Assembly (NCBI GenBank): GCA_947166705.1
Contig: CAMVFE010000006.1
Location: 1 to 64,000 of the forward strand
Origin: an uncultured Clostridia bacterium
GTDB taxonomy: Bacteria > Bacillota > Clostridia > Christensenellales > Aristaeellaceae
Direction of reading: 5' to 3'
Length of the DNA stretch: 64,000 nucleotides
Shown: piece after piece, positions 38,429-48,625 of the stretch
Layout of the letters: every line of letters starts with the position of its first letter
Position numbering within the stretch: the stretch's first letter is position 1
Made by a program: the position numbers and the translations under genes
The notes under the pieces: model-generated
Told to the model about the DNA's origin: nothing
The model's input: only the letters and a program-made list of their open reading frames with translations
Databases searched by the model: none

Positions 38429-39244
38429 ATGTTGAAGAAAATGACGGCGGTTCTGCTGGCGATGGCGCTTGCGCTGAGCTGCGCCCTCGCGGCGGCGGAA
38501 GATGCGGAAGAGACGACCTATGCCCAGGAGCATCCCGGGGTGGTGAACTATGACGGATACTGGATTTCTGAGGACGCGGGCACGCTGATCGAAATCGGGG
38601 TGCGCCTCGACGGGGTGGAGATGCTGATTTTCAGGACGCCGGGGCATCAGGAGTTTACCTCCTGGGAATACCTGCTGACCTACGACGACGCCACCGGCGC
38701 CCTTCAGTCCGACAATGGGATGAAGAGCACGAACACCGTGCAGGAGGACGGGAGCCTGGGCAGCGATAGCGTCTATGAATACGACGACGGTCAGGCCGTT
38801 TTCTCCATCAATGAGGAAGGCCGGCTGGTCTGGGAGGATCAGAAGGAAGACGCCGGCGCCGGCCAGACCTACATTCCGATCGGCGGCTTCCTGGGCGACT
38901 ATGTCTGCGGCACGACGACTGTTTCCTTCCGCTGGACCGAGGGACACTACGCAGTGGATATCAAACAGCCGGACAGCGCGGCGGTCGTCGGCGTCTGGCA
39001 GTATGTGGGCGAATATGATCCCGCGGCCCGGACCGTGACCGCGAAGGGCCTGTACCAGAAGCTGACGTACAGGGAAGACGGAACGGTGGATACGGAGGCG
39101 GACCCTGAGGAAAAAGAGGTCAGTGCGGTGTTCTCCTTCGACGGGGACTACAAACTGATCTGGACATCCCCCGACGGCGAGGGCGACGGCATGGCTTTCG
39201 AGAACCTGTATACCGCGGCCTACCTCTTTGAAACGGATAACTGA
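38429..39244 (+). CDS. Secreted hypothetical protein
   Basis: MLKKMTAVLLAMALALSCALAAAEDAEE signal peptide. Confidence 0.75.
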   Translation: MLKKMTAVLLAMALALSCALAAAEDAEETTYAQEHPGVVNYDGYWISEDAGTLIEIGVRLDGVEMLIFRTPGHQEFTSWEYLLTYDDATGALQSDNGMKSTNTVQEDGSLGSDSVYEYDDGQAVFSINEEGRLVWEDQKEDAGAGQTYIPIGGFLGDYVCGTTTVSFRWTEGHYAVDIKQPDSAAVVGVWQYVGEYDPAARTVTAKGLYQKLTYREDGTVDTEADPEEKEVSAVFSFDGDYKLIWTSPDGEGDGMAFENLYTAAYLFETDN

Positions 39245-39382
39245 GCGGCTCAGCCGCGGGGAACGCGCCGCCCGCGGGCGGCGCGCTGAACCCGCAAAGC
39301 ATGAAGGAAAACCTCAGCAGGATGAGGAATACCCTCAGGGCATAAGATGACGGCCGGGGCTTCGGGCCCCCGGAAAGGACGG

Positions 39383-40006
39383 ATGGAAATGGATCAGCTT
39401 CTGTACGGATTTGATACCGCGGCCTACACGTTTATCTGGCAGCTTCAGAACTCCGTGACGATCGGAATCGCCGATGTATGCCAGCGCATGGGGGATAGGA
39501 CAGCCTACATCGTCTGTTTTGTGATTTCGCTGATCCTCTGTATTCCGAAGAAGACCAGAAAATACGGCGTGGCGATGGTGACGGCCTTCCTGATGGCTTT
39601 CCTGCTGGTGAACGTCCTGATCAAGCCGGGCGTGGGAAGGCCGAGGCCCTACGAAACCCTGCGGAGCACGCCGTTCTGGGAAACCTATCAGGCTCACTGG
39701 GCCAACGCCGGCTCGCACCTGGAGGATGACCTGTCCTTCCCTTCCGGCCATACGTCCCTGAATTTCGCGGCGTTCACGGCGCTGGCCGCCGTCCTGCTCC
39801 GGGATAAGAAAAAGTGGGCCTGGGCGCTCATGATCATCCCGGTCATCGTGGGAATCACCAGAATCATCCGCTGCGTTCATTATCCGAGCGACGTGCTGGG
39901 CGGGATGATTATCGGTATTCTGGTCGGACTGATCGGCTGCGCGGCGGCGACAAAGTGGTTCCCCGCGCTGCTGCGCAAATTCGGGAAAAACACGGTCCGC
40001 GCGTGA
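39383..40006 (+). CDS. PAP2 family phosphatase
   Basis: KPGVGRPRP, SFPSGHTS, RIIRCVHYPSDVLGG motifs. Confidence 0.94.
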   Translation: MEMDQLLYGFDTAAYTFIWQLQNSVTIGIADVCQRMGDRTAYIVCFVISLILCIPKKTRKYGVAMVTAFLMAFLLVNVLIKPGVGRPRPYETLRSTPFWETYQAHWANAGSHLEDDLSFPSGHTSLNFAAFTALAAVLLRDKKKWAWALMIIPVIVGITRIIRCVHYPSDVLGGMIIGILVGLIGCAAATKWFPALLRKFGKNTVRA

Positions 40007-40134
40007 TTCCGGTTTCGTGGCACAAACGGAAAAGTCTTTTTCTTCGCACCGGAAGCAGGCGTGCCGCTCTGCTTCCGGGTTTTCTTATCGGCAGGAACCG
40101 GCGAACACAGATGTCTCATTTTCAGGAGAAAAAG

Positions 40135-41640
40135 ATGAACGGAACGATGCTACAGGGTTTTGAATGGGATCTGCCCGCGAACGGAAGGCACTGGCGGAAG
40201 CTGGCGTTCCTGGCCCGCTGGCTGGCCTTCTGCGGCTTTACGGCGATCTGGCTGCCCCCGGCGGCCAAGGGGAACGCGGGAATAAACGATGTTGGCTATG
40301 GCGTCTATGACCTGTACGACCTGGGGGAATTCAACCAGAAGGGAACGGTGCGGACAAAATACGGAACCGCGGCGGAATATGCCGGCTGCGTTCAGGCCCT
40401 GAAACGGATGGGCATTCAGCCGCTGGCGGATATTGTGCTGAACCATCGGATGGGCGGAGATGAAAAGGAAAGCTTCCGGGCAAGATCCTGCGACCCGGAT
40501 AACCGGCTGCGGGCGGCGGACGCGGAAGAGGATATCGTCTGCTATACCCGCTTCACCTTCCCGGGAAGAAACGGCCGCTATTCCGGCTTTATCTGGGATC
40601 ACGGCTGCTTTACCGGAAGCGACTGGAATGAGCTGGATCCGGATCACCGTCTGTTCCTTTTCGAGGGGAAAAGCTGGGCGCCGGACGTGGATGAGGAGAA
40701 GGGCAACTATGATTACCTGATGGGCTGCGATGTGGATGTGCGGAATCCGTCGGTGCGGGAGGAACTGGAACGCTGGGGAATGTGGTTCCTGGAAAAAACC
40801 GGCGTGGAGGGATTCCGGCTGGACGCGGTCAAGCATATTTCCGCCGCTTTTTACCGGGACTGGCTGCAGGCCCTGCGGAACCGGACCGGGATGGAGCTTT
40901 ACGCGGTCGGAGAATACTGGAACAGCGATCTGGGGGCACTGACCCGCTACCTGGACCGGACGGAGGGGCGGATACAGCTTTTTGACGTGCCCCTGCATTA
41001 TCATCTGGCCGAGGCTTCCCGCAGCAACGGGGCATTCGATATGCGGAACATCCTCGCCGGAACGCTGGTGGACACCAGAGCGCAGCACGCCGTGACCTTC
41101 GTGGACAATCATGACACACAGCCCGGCCAGTCCCTGGAAAGCTGGGTGGACGGATGGTTCAAGGCTTCCGCATACGGACTGATTCTGCTGCGGAAGGAAG
41201 GCTATCCCTGCGTTTTCTGGGGCGATCTGGAGGGCATACCCGCCAGGGGCATCGGATCCGTCTCCGAGCTGAGAAAGCTGCTCCGCCTGCGGCTGTACTG
41301 TGCCTATGGAACGGAGCGGGACTGGTTCGACGATCCGGATCTGATCGGCCTGACGCGGGACGGGAGCCCTGAAATCCCCGGCAGCGGGCTGGCCTTCCTC
41401 TGCACGAATGCTAGGGGCGGGACGAAACGCATGGAAATGGGCAGGCGGTTTGCTGGCCGTACCTTTATCTGCGCGATCGGGGATCAGAGCCCGGTCACCA
41501 TCGGCAGGGACGGCTGGGGCGAGTTCGCGGTGCGGGACGGAGGCTGCAGCGTATATGTCCCCGCCGCCGGCCCCCTGGTAAAAGCCTGGAGGCTGGCGCA
41601 GGATGTGAAGCGAATCCTGGGGAAAAAGCGCATGCCCTGA
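40135..41640 (+). CDS. GH13 alpha-amylase
   Basis: MLQGFEWDLP, DIVLNHRMG, GFRLDAVKHI, VDNHDTQPGQSL. Confidence 0.95.
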   Translation: MNGTMLQGFEWDLPANGRHWRKLAFLARWLAFCGFTAIWLPPAAKGNAGINDVGYGVYDLYDLGEFNQKGTVRTKYGTAAEYAGCVQALKRMGIQPLADIVLNHRMGGDEKESFRARSCDPDNRLRAADAEEDIVCYTRFTFPGRNGRYSGFIWDHGCFTGSDWNELDPDHRLFLFEGKSWAPDVDEEKGNYDYLMGCDVDVRNPSVREELERWGMWFLEKTGVEGFRLDAVKHISAAFYRDWLQALRNRTGMELYAVGEYWNSDLGALTRYLDRTEGRIQLFDVPLHYHLAEASRSNGAFDMRNILAGTLVDTRAQHAVTFVDNHDTQPGQSLESWVDGWFKASAYGLILLRKEGYPCVFWGDLEGIPARGIGSVSELRKLLRLRLYCAYGTERDWFDDPDLIGLTRDGSPEIPGSGLAFLCTNARGGTKRMEMGRRFAGRTFICAIGDQSPVTIGRDGWGEFAVRDGGCSVYVPAAGPLVKAWRLAQDVKRILGKKRMP

Positions 41641-41671
41641 TGCCGGGAATGAAGCAGGAAGGAGTATCGCC

Positions 41672-41794
41672 ATGACAGTAAAAAAGGCTGCTTTGTCCGG
41701 CAAACGTCCCGCCCTGTCCGGAAACGCATTGAAGATCATCGCCATCATCGCCATGACCATCGATCATATCGCGTGGATGAGGCATCGGTTGTGA
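41672..41794 (+). pseudogene. TraX-family protein, N-terminal remnant (40 aa)
   Basis: MTVKKAALSGKRPALSGNALKIIAIIAMTIDHIAWMRHRL*; LKIIAIIAMTIDHIAW is the TraX N-terminal signature. Confidence 0.7.
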
Positions 41795-41886
41795 TGAATA
41801 CCACTCTTTCCCAAACATGGAGAAATTGATACAATGTCATAAAACTTTGAAATCCTCAAACGGAACAAGACAGTCTTTCCGGGAAA

Positions 41887-43182
41887 CTATGCCATGGAAT
41901 GGTCCCGCAGTAAAACTGAATCCCGGTACGGTCCGCCGTACGCTTCACGCTCCGCGCCGCTTTCCAGGTTCCGGATCCTGCGGGAAAACAGGGAAAGCAT
42001 GGAAACCAGCACCAGCAGTCCGCCAGAGATCCCGATCACCAGCGCGGATCCCCGCCCGACGGTGGTCCGCATCATCACGGCCGCCCGGTCCGCCAGCAGT
42101 CCGGCAAACGCAAAGGCCGGTACATAGCCCAGCTGGGACAGGAAGCCAATGAACCCCCACGCCCGTCCCTGCAGCTCATCCGGGATATTGCTCCGGGCCA
42201 GGTAGTCCAGGCTCGAATTGGCCAGGGGCAGCATTGCGAAGAACAGGAAGCCGGATATGCAGATGAGTACAATATTCTCCTGCAGCGCGAATACAATCAT
42301 GAACAAGCCGGCCAGGGCCAGGGAGATGCCCAGCACCGCCGAGTGCCTTTTCCGGATCCCGACAATGCCGGTTACCAGCGCCGTCGCCAGCATTCCCAGT
42401 GCGCAAACCGTCTCGGCGATCCCCAGGGTTTTCGAATCCGCAAAGGAAAGCACCAGCGGTTCAGACAGCACCTGGATCACCCCGATGAACATGGACATGA
42501 CCGAAGAGACCAGGATCAGCCGGAATACCCCCTTTCGGGCATGCACTGCCTTCCAGCCCTCCCGCAGGCTTCCGGCAAAGCTTTCCCGATCCCCGTTCCT
42601 CCGGTTCCCGAGGCCCCGGCGGACCGCTGCCGCCGCGGCAGCCGTCACAAAGAAGGTGCTGATATCGATGATCAGCAGCAGCCGTATATCGTACGCCGCC
42701 AGCAGCAGGCCGGCGATCACCGGGGATACCAGGTACCGGGCGCTGCCGGCCAGGGAGGTCAGGCCGCTCGCCTTTGTGTATTCCTTTTTGGTCAGCAGGT
42801 CCGTAATCGTCGCCTTGAAGGCCGGCTCCGGCAGGGCGGAAAAGCAGGCGCTCACAAACACGCCGGCGCAGATCTGCCACAGGGCTGCACCTCCGCTGTT
42901 CATGCAGAGCAGGATGTAAAATATTCCGATGGCGGAACATCCGTCGCCGATCATCATCAGCAGCCGTCGGTCGAACAGGTCCGCCAGCACGCCTGCCGGA
43001 ACGGACAGCAGCAGCGTCGGAAGGAAACCCAGCAGCGTGACCAGTGCCATCTGGGCCGCGCTCCCCGTCCGGTTAAAAATGTAGACGCCCAGGCCGAAGC
43101 TAGTCAGGCCCCCGCCGACCTGGGAGATCATACTCCCCGCCCACAGGAGCAGGAACCGGGAATAATTTGTTTTCTTTTTCAC
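41887..43182 (-). CDS. MFS transporter
   Basis: 12-TM hydrophobic pattern; SMISQVGGGLTSFGLGVYIFNRTGSA; VPAGVLADLFDRRLLMMIGD. Confidence 0.93.
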   Translation of the reverse strand: MKKKTNYSRFLLLWAGSMISQVGGGLTSFGLGVYIFNRTGSAAQMALVTLLGFLPTLLLSVPAGVLADLFDRRLLMMIGDGCSAIGIFYILLCMNSGGAALWQICAGVFVSACFSALPEPAFKATITDLLTKKEYTKASGLTSLAGSARYLVSPVIAGLLLAAYDIRLLLIIDISTFFVTAAAAAAVRRGLGNRRNGDRESFAGSLREGWKAVHARKGVFRLILVSSVMSMFIGVIQVLSEPLVLSFADSKTLGIAETVCALGMLATALVTGIVGIRKRHSAVLGISLALAGLFMIVFALQENIVLICISGFLFFAMLPLANSSLDYLARSNIPDELQGRAWGFIGFLSQLGYVPAFAFAGLLADRAAVMMRTTVGRGSALVIGISGGLLVLVSMLSLFSRRIRNLESGAEREAYGGPYRDSVLLRDHSMA

Positions 43183-44042
43183 GCTTCCTTCCCTCCCCCT
43201 CCGCTCACGTCATCCAGAAGCCTTCCGACATGCCGGGTCTCAAAGAACATTTCCCGGTTCCGCGCCACGATGATCACCGTCGCGGCCGTCACCACCAGGG
43301 TCTCCACGCACTTGGTTTCCGGCGTCATCGCGATCTTCTCCTGCAGGAAATTGACGAACAGGTGGAAAACCATGCACGCCAGGATGGACCGGTCGCTAGC
43401 CAGGTAGACCCACGTGATGATGAAGCCCAGGGGAATTCCGCTGATAAAGAAATTGATCACATACAGCGGATTGACCGTCAGCCCCGCCTGGTACGTCCCC
43501 TTGATGAAAATCAGCGGGAAATGCCAGAAGGACCAGATCATGCCGAATAACATGGATTCCCAGAACCAGTTCATATAATTGCCGATGGAATCCTCGCAGT
43601 AGCCTTTCCAGCCGACTTCCTCGATGACCGACGCCAGCAGGATGGTCGCCAGGGCGCCGCCGATTCCCACGCCGGTGAAGGAGAAGTCCTCCGTAAAGGC
43701 GAACTGGTCCGCTTTCTGCCCGAACGCCAGCGACAGCAGGATGGAGCAGGCCACGATCACCGCGAAGACGCCCGCGGCCAGGAACACATTCGCCCATTTC
43801 ACCTTGTAAAACCCGACCAGCTTGTTCTTCAGGTCCTGTTTCAGCGCCTTCGAGCCGGATCGCAGCACAAACACCGTGGACACCGCTGCCGGGGCGATCA
43901 GTCCCAGCACCATCAAGGCAGCGCCGGCTTCTTCCGGAACAAAGGCCGCCGGGATCCAGAAGATCCAGGTAAACAGGTAGGTCAGGACAAAGAACAGGAC
44001 CGGGCGGTACCTGTATTTTCCGGTTTCGGTTGACTTCTTCAT
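43179..44042 (-). CDS. CPBP family (CAAX-type) intramembrane metalloprotease
   Basis: ASVIEEVGWKGYCEDSI; MIWSFWHFPLIF. Confidence 0.92.
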   Translation of the reverse strand: MKKSTETGKYRYRPVLFFVLTYLFTWIFWIPAAFVPEEAGAALMVLGLIAPAAVSTVFVLRSGSKALKQDLKNKLVGFYKVKWANVFLAAGVFAVIVACSILLSLAFGQKADQFAFTEDFSFTGVGIGGALATILLASVIEEVGWKGYCEDSIGNYMNWFWESMLFGMIWSFWHFPLIFIKGTYQAGLTVNPLYVINFFISGIPLGFIITWVYLASDRSILACMVFHLFVNFLQEKIAMTPETKCVETLVVTAATVIIVARNREMFFETRHVGRLLDDVSGGGGKEA

Positions 44043-44079
44043 GGGTTTTCCTCCGTTTCTTCTCTTGCTGAGCGTCTTT

Positions 44080-44106
44080 TTTACCGACTGACTGCCTGTC
44101 GGTAAA
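44080..44106. promoter_or_regulatory. Putative TetR operator O1
   Basis: TTTACCGAC-TGACTGCCT-GTCGGTAAA. Confidence 0.75.
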
Positions 44107-44149
44107 GGTCGAAAATAAAAAGGGAAAAGCTCCCTCTTTATCCGGATCC

Positions 44150-44791
44150 TCATTTCACCTGCGGAAACAGCCGGGCCATGGGCGCTTCCAGGCTGCCGCT
44201 TTCCGCCCCGAGCAGGAGCTCGGTATTATGGATAAACGCCTTCACCCTGCGCGCCTCCTGCTCCGGTTCCCCGCCCAAGCGGCTGTCGAAGGCGGCGCCG
44301 GAATACAGCACCAGCATTTCCGTAGTCTCCCGCGGATACCCGGTATGGAAAATGCCCTGCGCGTTTCCCTCCTCCACCAGCCGGGTGATCACCGGGACCA
44401 CCCCGTCCAGCAGTCCCTGCTGCATCTTCTGGTGCATCAGAGCGTTCTGCGGCTTGTGCACCTGCTCCATCACCTCATGCCCGACGGGGAATCCTCCTGT
44501 CTCCGGGTTCATGCACAGGATGGTGCGGATGATCCGTTCCACCACGGGAACGTCCCTGTCCCCCGCCGCCTTCTCTGCCCGGGCAATCATGGTCCGGTTA
44601 AGCCGTCCGATCAGGGCGTCCAGGATCTCCTCCTTGGACCGGAAGTGGTAATACAGCGTTCCCCGGGCGATCCCCACACGGTCCAGGATATCGCCGGTGC
44701 TGGTTTCCTCGTATCCCCTGGCGGCAAACAGTTCCTCCGCCGCATCCAGGATCTCGTTCTTCCGTTCGGCCGCTTCCTTGACAATCCGCAT
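44150..44791 (-). CDS. TetR/AcrR family transcriptional regulator
   Basis: KNEILDAAEELFAARGYEETSTGDILDRVGIARGTLYYHFRSKEEIL. Confidence 0.96.
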   Translation of the reverse strand: MRIVKEAAERKNEILDAAEELFAARGYEETSTGDILDRVGIARGTLYYHFRSKEEILDALIGRLNRTMIARAEKAAGDRDVPVVERIIRTILCMNPETGGFPVGHEVMEQVHKPQNALMHQKMQQGLLDGVVPVITRLVEEGNAQGIFHTGYPRETTEMLVLYSGAAFDSRLGGEPEQEARRVKAFIHNTELLLGAESGSLEAPMARLFPQVK

Positions 44792-44809
44792 CGGTGTCTT
44801 CCTTTCTCA

Positions 44810-44826
44810 ACCGACAGGTTGTCGGT
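44810..44826. promoter_or_regulatory. Putative TetR operator O2
   Basis: ACCGAC-AGGTT-GTCGGT. Confidence 0.7.
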
Positions 44827-44927
44827 CGATACGCATTCTACCGGAATTTCTCCCGCCTGTCAATCCCCTTTTTCCCGCCCCGCCGTCAAGCTGTCAGCAT
44901 CGGCTGATTTGCTGGCAAAGGTTGAAC

Positions 44928-44973
44928 AAATATGGGAAACCGGCATATTCAAATATGGGAAACCGGCATATTC
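44928..44973 (+). repeat. Perfect 23-bp tandem duplication
   Basis: (AAATATGGGAAACCGGCATATTC)x2. Confidence 0.95.
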
Positions 44974-45076
44974 AGGGAAAGACAATTGCAGTTTTTTGTG
45001 ATAAAATCCATATGATCCTTCTGTCGGATCCCCTCGCGGCGGCTCCGCCAATCTGTACAGAATCAGGAAACGAAAG

Positions 45077-45675
45077 ATGAAAGAAGCCGGACAGAAAGCA
45101 GCGCGTCCCGACCGGCGCCGCAGCAGGCGCCTGCGCTTCTCCCGGGATGACCGGGAGCTGGCTTTCCTGTGCTTTCCCGCAGCCGTGTGGTTTATCGCGT
45201 TCTGCTACGTCCCGCTCTTCGGCATCGTGTTTGCCTTCAAGAATTACAAGGTCAGCGCCAGCAAGGGCTTTCTCTACAGCCTCTTTGTCCATTCCAAATG
45301 GGTCGGTCTGCGGAATTTTAAATTCCTTTTCCGCTCGCCGGACCTGGCGGTCATTCTCCGCAATACCGTCGGATATAATCTTGTGTTTCTTCTGATCGGC
45401 GTCACGCTTCCGGTCGCGCTGGCGATCATGCTGACGCAGCTGCACTCCCGGCGTCTGGCAAAGATCTGCCAGACGGCGGTCTTCCTGCCGCATTTCCTGA
45501 GCTGGGTCGTCATCAGCTGCTTCGTCTTTGCCTTCCTGTCCACCGATAAGGGCCTGGTCAATTCCCTGATCCGGGCGCTGGGCGGATCGGGCGTCCTCTG
45601 GTATCAGGACTGTAAATTCCAGAAAAACGGTGCGCTCAGTCCGTTTGAAACGGTGCGCTTTTTCTTCCTGCGGAG
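45077..45675 (+). pseudogene. Carbohydrate ABC permease (LplB-like), 3'-truncated
   Basis: ELAFLCFPAAVWFIAFCYVPLFGIVFAFKNYKVSASKGF..VFLPHFLSWVVISCFVFAFLSTDKGLVNSLI..; conserved EAA region missing. Confidence 0.85.
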
Positions 45676-45945
45676 TTTGGTGTCGGGAAGAAGGGGGTGT
45701 GCCCCCCGCGGCATAGGGGGAAGGGAGGAAAGCCCTTCCCCCTAGAGAGCGGCCTAACGGTGCCCGACAAGCTGGGAGATGAAATCACCCCCGCATGCTA
45801 CGGCCGTTCATCTCCAGTCGGTAAGCGTGTTTCTTGTCGGTGATCCGGGAAAGACACGCTTCAGCATAGGTTGCGTTGGAAAACATGTCATACCATTTCT
45901 CCACCGGGAACTGCGAGACAATAATGGTGGATCGGCGTCCCTCCC
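45676..45945 (-). mobile_element. IS21-family remnant (istB 3' end plus terminal sequence)
   Basis: Minus strand reads STIIVSQFPVEKWYDMFSNATYAEACLSRITDKKHAYRLEMNGRSMRG* (IstB C-terminus). Confidence 0.8.
45715..45743. repeat. Strong hairpin in IS21 end region
   Basis: AGGGGGAAGGG-aggaaa-(g)CCCTTCCCCCT. Confidence 0.8.
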
Positions 45946-46393
45946 TCCCATCCGGGAGAATCTGCGGCTGGTCAGGCCGGACATGACCGAGGAGGAGATG
46001 CGCTCCGCCTGCCGCGCGGCCTGCATCGATCAGGATATTGAGATGCTGCCGGACGGCTATGATACCCGGATCGACGAAAACGGCGTCAACCTTTCCGGCG
46101 GCCAGCGGCAGCGGCTGGCCATCGCCCGGGCCCTGCTGAAGGACGCCCGCGTGCTGATGCTGGATAAGGCGACCAGCGCGCTGGACAATATCACCCAGGC
46201 GAGGATCCAGCAGGCGATCGCCAACATCCGCGGGGAAAGGACGGTCATCACCATCGCTCACCGGCTGTCCACCGTCGTGCACGCGGACCGGATTTTCGTG
46301 ATCTGGGAAGGCCGCGTGCTGGATCAGGGGACGCATCAGGAGCTGATGGCCCGCTGCGCCGCCTACCGCGGGCTGTATGAGGCCGACGCATGA
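45945..46393 (+). pseudogene. ABC transporter ATP-binding domain, 5'-truncated (exporter type)
   Basis: PIRENLRLVRPDMTEEEM..VNLSGGQRQRLAIARALLKDARVLMLDKATSALD..ITIAHRLSTVVHADRIFVIWEGRVLDQGTHQEL; no Walker A or TM domain. Confidence 0.88.
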
Positions 46394-46731
46394 GAGATCA
46401 TACTTCGCCCACAGGAGCAGGGACCGGTCGCCTGCCGGGCAGACCCACGTGAATCAGATCATTCCGGAATACCGTTATTACTGTTTTTGACTGCCGCGGC
46501 CTGCGAAAACCCACGGCATCCGTTTGGATTGCCGGCTTCCGGAATTTGCCTGTGGAAAGCCAAAAAAGTACGGCTGCTTGAAATGGATATTGCTATGTGA
46601 TAAATTAACGGCAATAGAAGCGATATATGAGGACGTGCTGATTTCAGAAACAATCCGCTTTCAGGCGCTTTCCGCAGGAACCGGAGCAGAAAACGCCTGA
46701 TCGGCAAATCCGACAGAAGGAGATACGGAAA

Positions 46732-48393
46732 ATGAAGAAGGGACTGATTTGCCTGGTACTGGCCTCCTTGCTGCTTCTGCCTGCCTTTGGCCTGGGGGAA
46801 GAGCTCCGGGTACCATCATCGAGCCGCAGCATTCACACGGAATGGGTCATATGGAACGACGGAGTTCCCGTTACAATTCGGGACGGGGGTCCCTATAAGC
46901 TGGGCAAGGGGAAAACCGGAGGCAGCGTGATCATCTCCGGCCTCTTATCCGTAGGGGGCAAGTGCAAAGGAGAGGTATATCTGTATGAGCCGAAGACACG
47001 GCAGTTTAAAAAGCGCGGCGGGAAAGCGGAGCCGGACAAGGATTCGATCCGGCTGGTGTATGAGGACCTCACGAATGAGGATCCCATGATGTTTTCTCTC
47101 CCGCGGTCCAGGAAAGACGTCCTGTTTCCGACCGTATGGGTATGCGTTGACTCATTCATCAAAGGAAATCCTGTGAACCGGGTTTATCTGAATGTAGTTA
47201 TTTCGGAAACGGAGAGCATCCGGATTTGGTCCGACCACTATGAAACGGTGAGCACAGCCGGCGGGAATGCGGAGCTTCTGGCCCGGTACACTCCGGAAGG
47301 GAAGCTGATGGACGCGAAGTATACGCTCCAAGCCGGCAGCGACTGGTATCATTATTATTACAGGCGGAAAGCCGTGGGCTACGGCCGCTATGAAATTGAG
47401 ATGGATGAAATCGAGACCTCAGGAGAAGACAAACAGTCTTTGAGATGGAAGGACGGCGTGTGGAAACTGCGGTGGGGCAGCGGCGAGCCTGAGGAAAGCA
47501 GCATTCCCAAGGGGATCGATTATGATCCCTGCAAAATCGTGGGAGATCCCGTTACCTTGGAATTCAGCTCCGATACGGAGGACTCCTCCTGGATGGCTCC
47601 GGTTGATTTTTCAAAAGGAATCCCGGCATGTATTCCGGACATCGTAAACACGCCGCTGCTCCCCTATGTTCACTATGAAAAAAAGGAGGACGGGTCTTCC
47701 CGGATGATGATGGAGGGCCTGAATTACTGGGGCGTGCAGGAAGACGAATTGTGTGAATGGACCTTATTTGGTACGTTCGATCCGGAAAATCTTTCGGATG
47801 AAGAGCTGGAGTTCATGCTGGAGGAGAGCGGCAATAAAGCCTGGGAATGGCGTATCACCGGAGAAAGCAGCGCGGAGCATCTGCTGACGGCGGTAATCCC
47901 GGCTGCAAAACTTAATCCCGACTGGTTTGGCCTGACCCTGCACCGAAAAAACGGGACAGTGCTTGACGTGTACTATGAACCGGAATACAGGCTTGATTTG
48001 TCCGCGGCGGTCGGGAATGTGGAGTATTCCTGGTTTTCCTCTGACGAGGGCGAAAGCGAACTGAAGTATATAACGGAGGATCGCAGATGCGTAAACGCTG
48101 ACTATGATCAGACCGACGGCCGGCTGATCCGATACGAAGTATCCGTGGATCTCCCGGATGGGGGAAGCGTCTGGTATACCCATGAACGGAACGACGATGT
48201 GAGTGAGCTGGAATACCGGCTGGAAAAAGTTTCCCACTGGAAGGACGGCCAATGTACACACTATATCTACAGAGGCGAAAACGAGTGGTACTTCTATAGC
48301 GATTCCGGAGACAAAGGTGAAACCGAGTCACTTCCGGAGGAACTGGCGGAGGCCTGCACCCCGATAACGGTGATCCTTCCGGAAGCGGAGTGA
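46732..48393 (+). CDS. Secreted hypothetical protein (553 aa)
   Basis: MKKGLICLVLASLLLLPAFGLGEE signal peptide. Confidence 0.75.
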   Translation: MKKGLICLVLASLLLLPAFGLGEELRVPSSSRSIHTEWVIWNDGVPVTIRDGGPYKLGKGKTGGSVIISGLLSVGGKCKGEVYLYEPKTRQFKKRGGKAEPDKDSIRLVYEDLTNEDPMMFSLPRSRKDVLFPTVWVCVDSFIKGNPVNRVYLNVVISETESIRIWSDHYETVSTAGGNAELLARYTPEGKLMDAKYTLQAGSDWYHYYYRRKAVGYGRYEIEMDEIETSGEDKQSLRWKDGVWKLRWGSGEPEESSIPKGIDYDPCKIVGDPVTLEFSSDTEDSSWMAPVDFSKGIPACIPDIVNTPLLPYVHYEKKEDGSSRMMMEGLNYWGVQEDELCEWTLFGTFDPENLSDEELEFMLEESGNKAWEWRITGESSAEHLLTAVIPAAKLNPDWFGLTLHRKNGTVLDVYYEPEYRLDLSAAVGNVEYSWFSSDEGESELKYITEDRRCVNADYDQTDGRLIRYEVSVDLPDGGSVWYTHERNDDVSELEYRLEKVSHWKDGQCTHYIYRGENEWYFYSDSGDKGETESLPEELAEACTPITVILPEAE

Positions 48394-48498
48394 AGCCCGG
48401 CGGAGAACCGGAGCATGGCAGCGGAATAAAGAACCGAACGGAAAACAGGAAGATAAAGATACAACGTACAATTTACAAGGATCCGGTGCCGAACAGTG

Positions 48499-48625
48499 AT
48501 CAGGTTTTTATTTATCTGACACGGCAACAGTGACTAAACGTACGGCATAATGCGCCCGGACGCGCCCGGAGGGCGGCAAAATGTGGCAGTCAAATAGCAA
48601 ATTACTACCGTTTTACTACTTTTGG
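48499..48625 (+). repeat. Dispersed repeat element, copy A (with paired TACTACC boxes)
   Basis: ..TTTATTTATCTGaCACGGcAACAGT..GGCAAAA..GGCA..ATTACTACCGTTTTACTACTTTTGG; aligns to copy B at 51925. Confidence 0.75.

Noticed and set aside
45779-46393. 204-aa ORF called as one protein
   Set aside because: Chimera of IS21 sequence and an ABC ATPase fragment; not a genuine gene.
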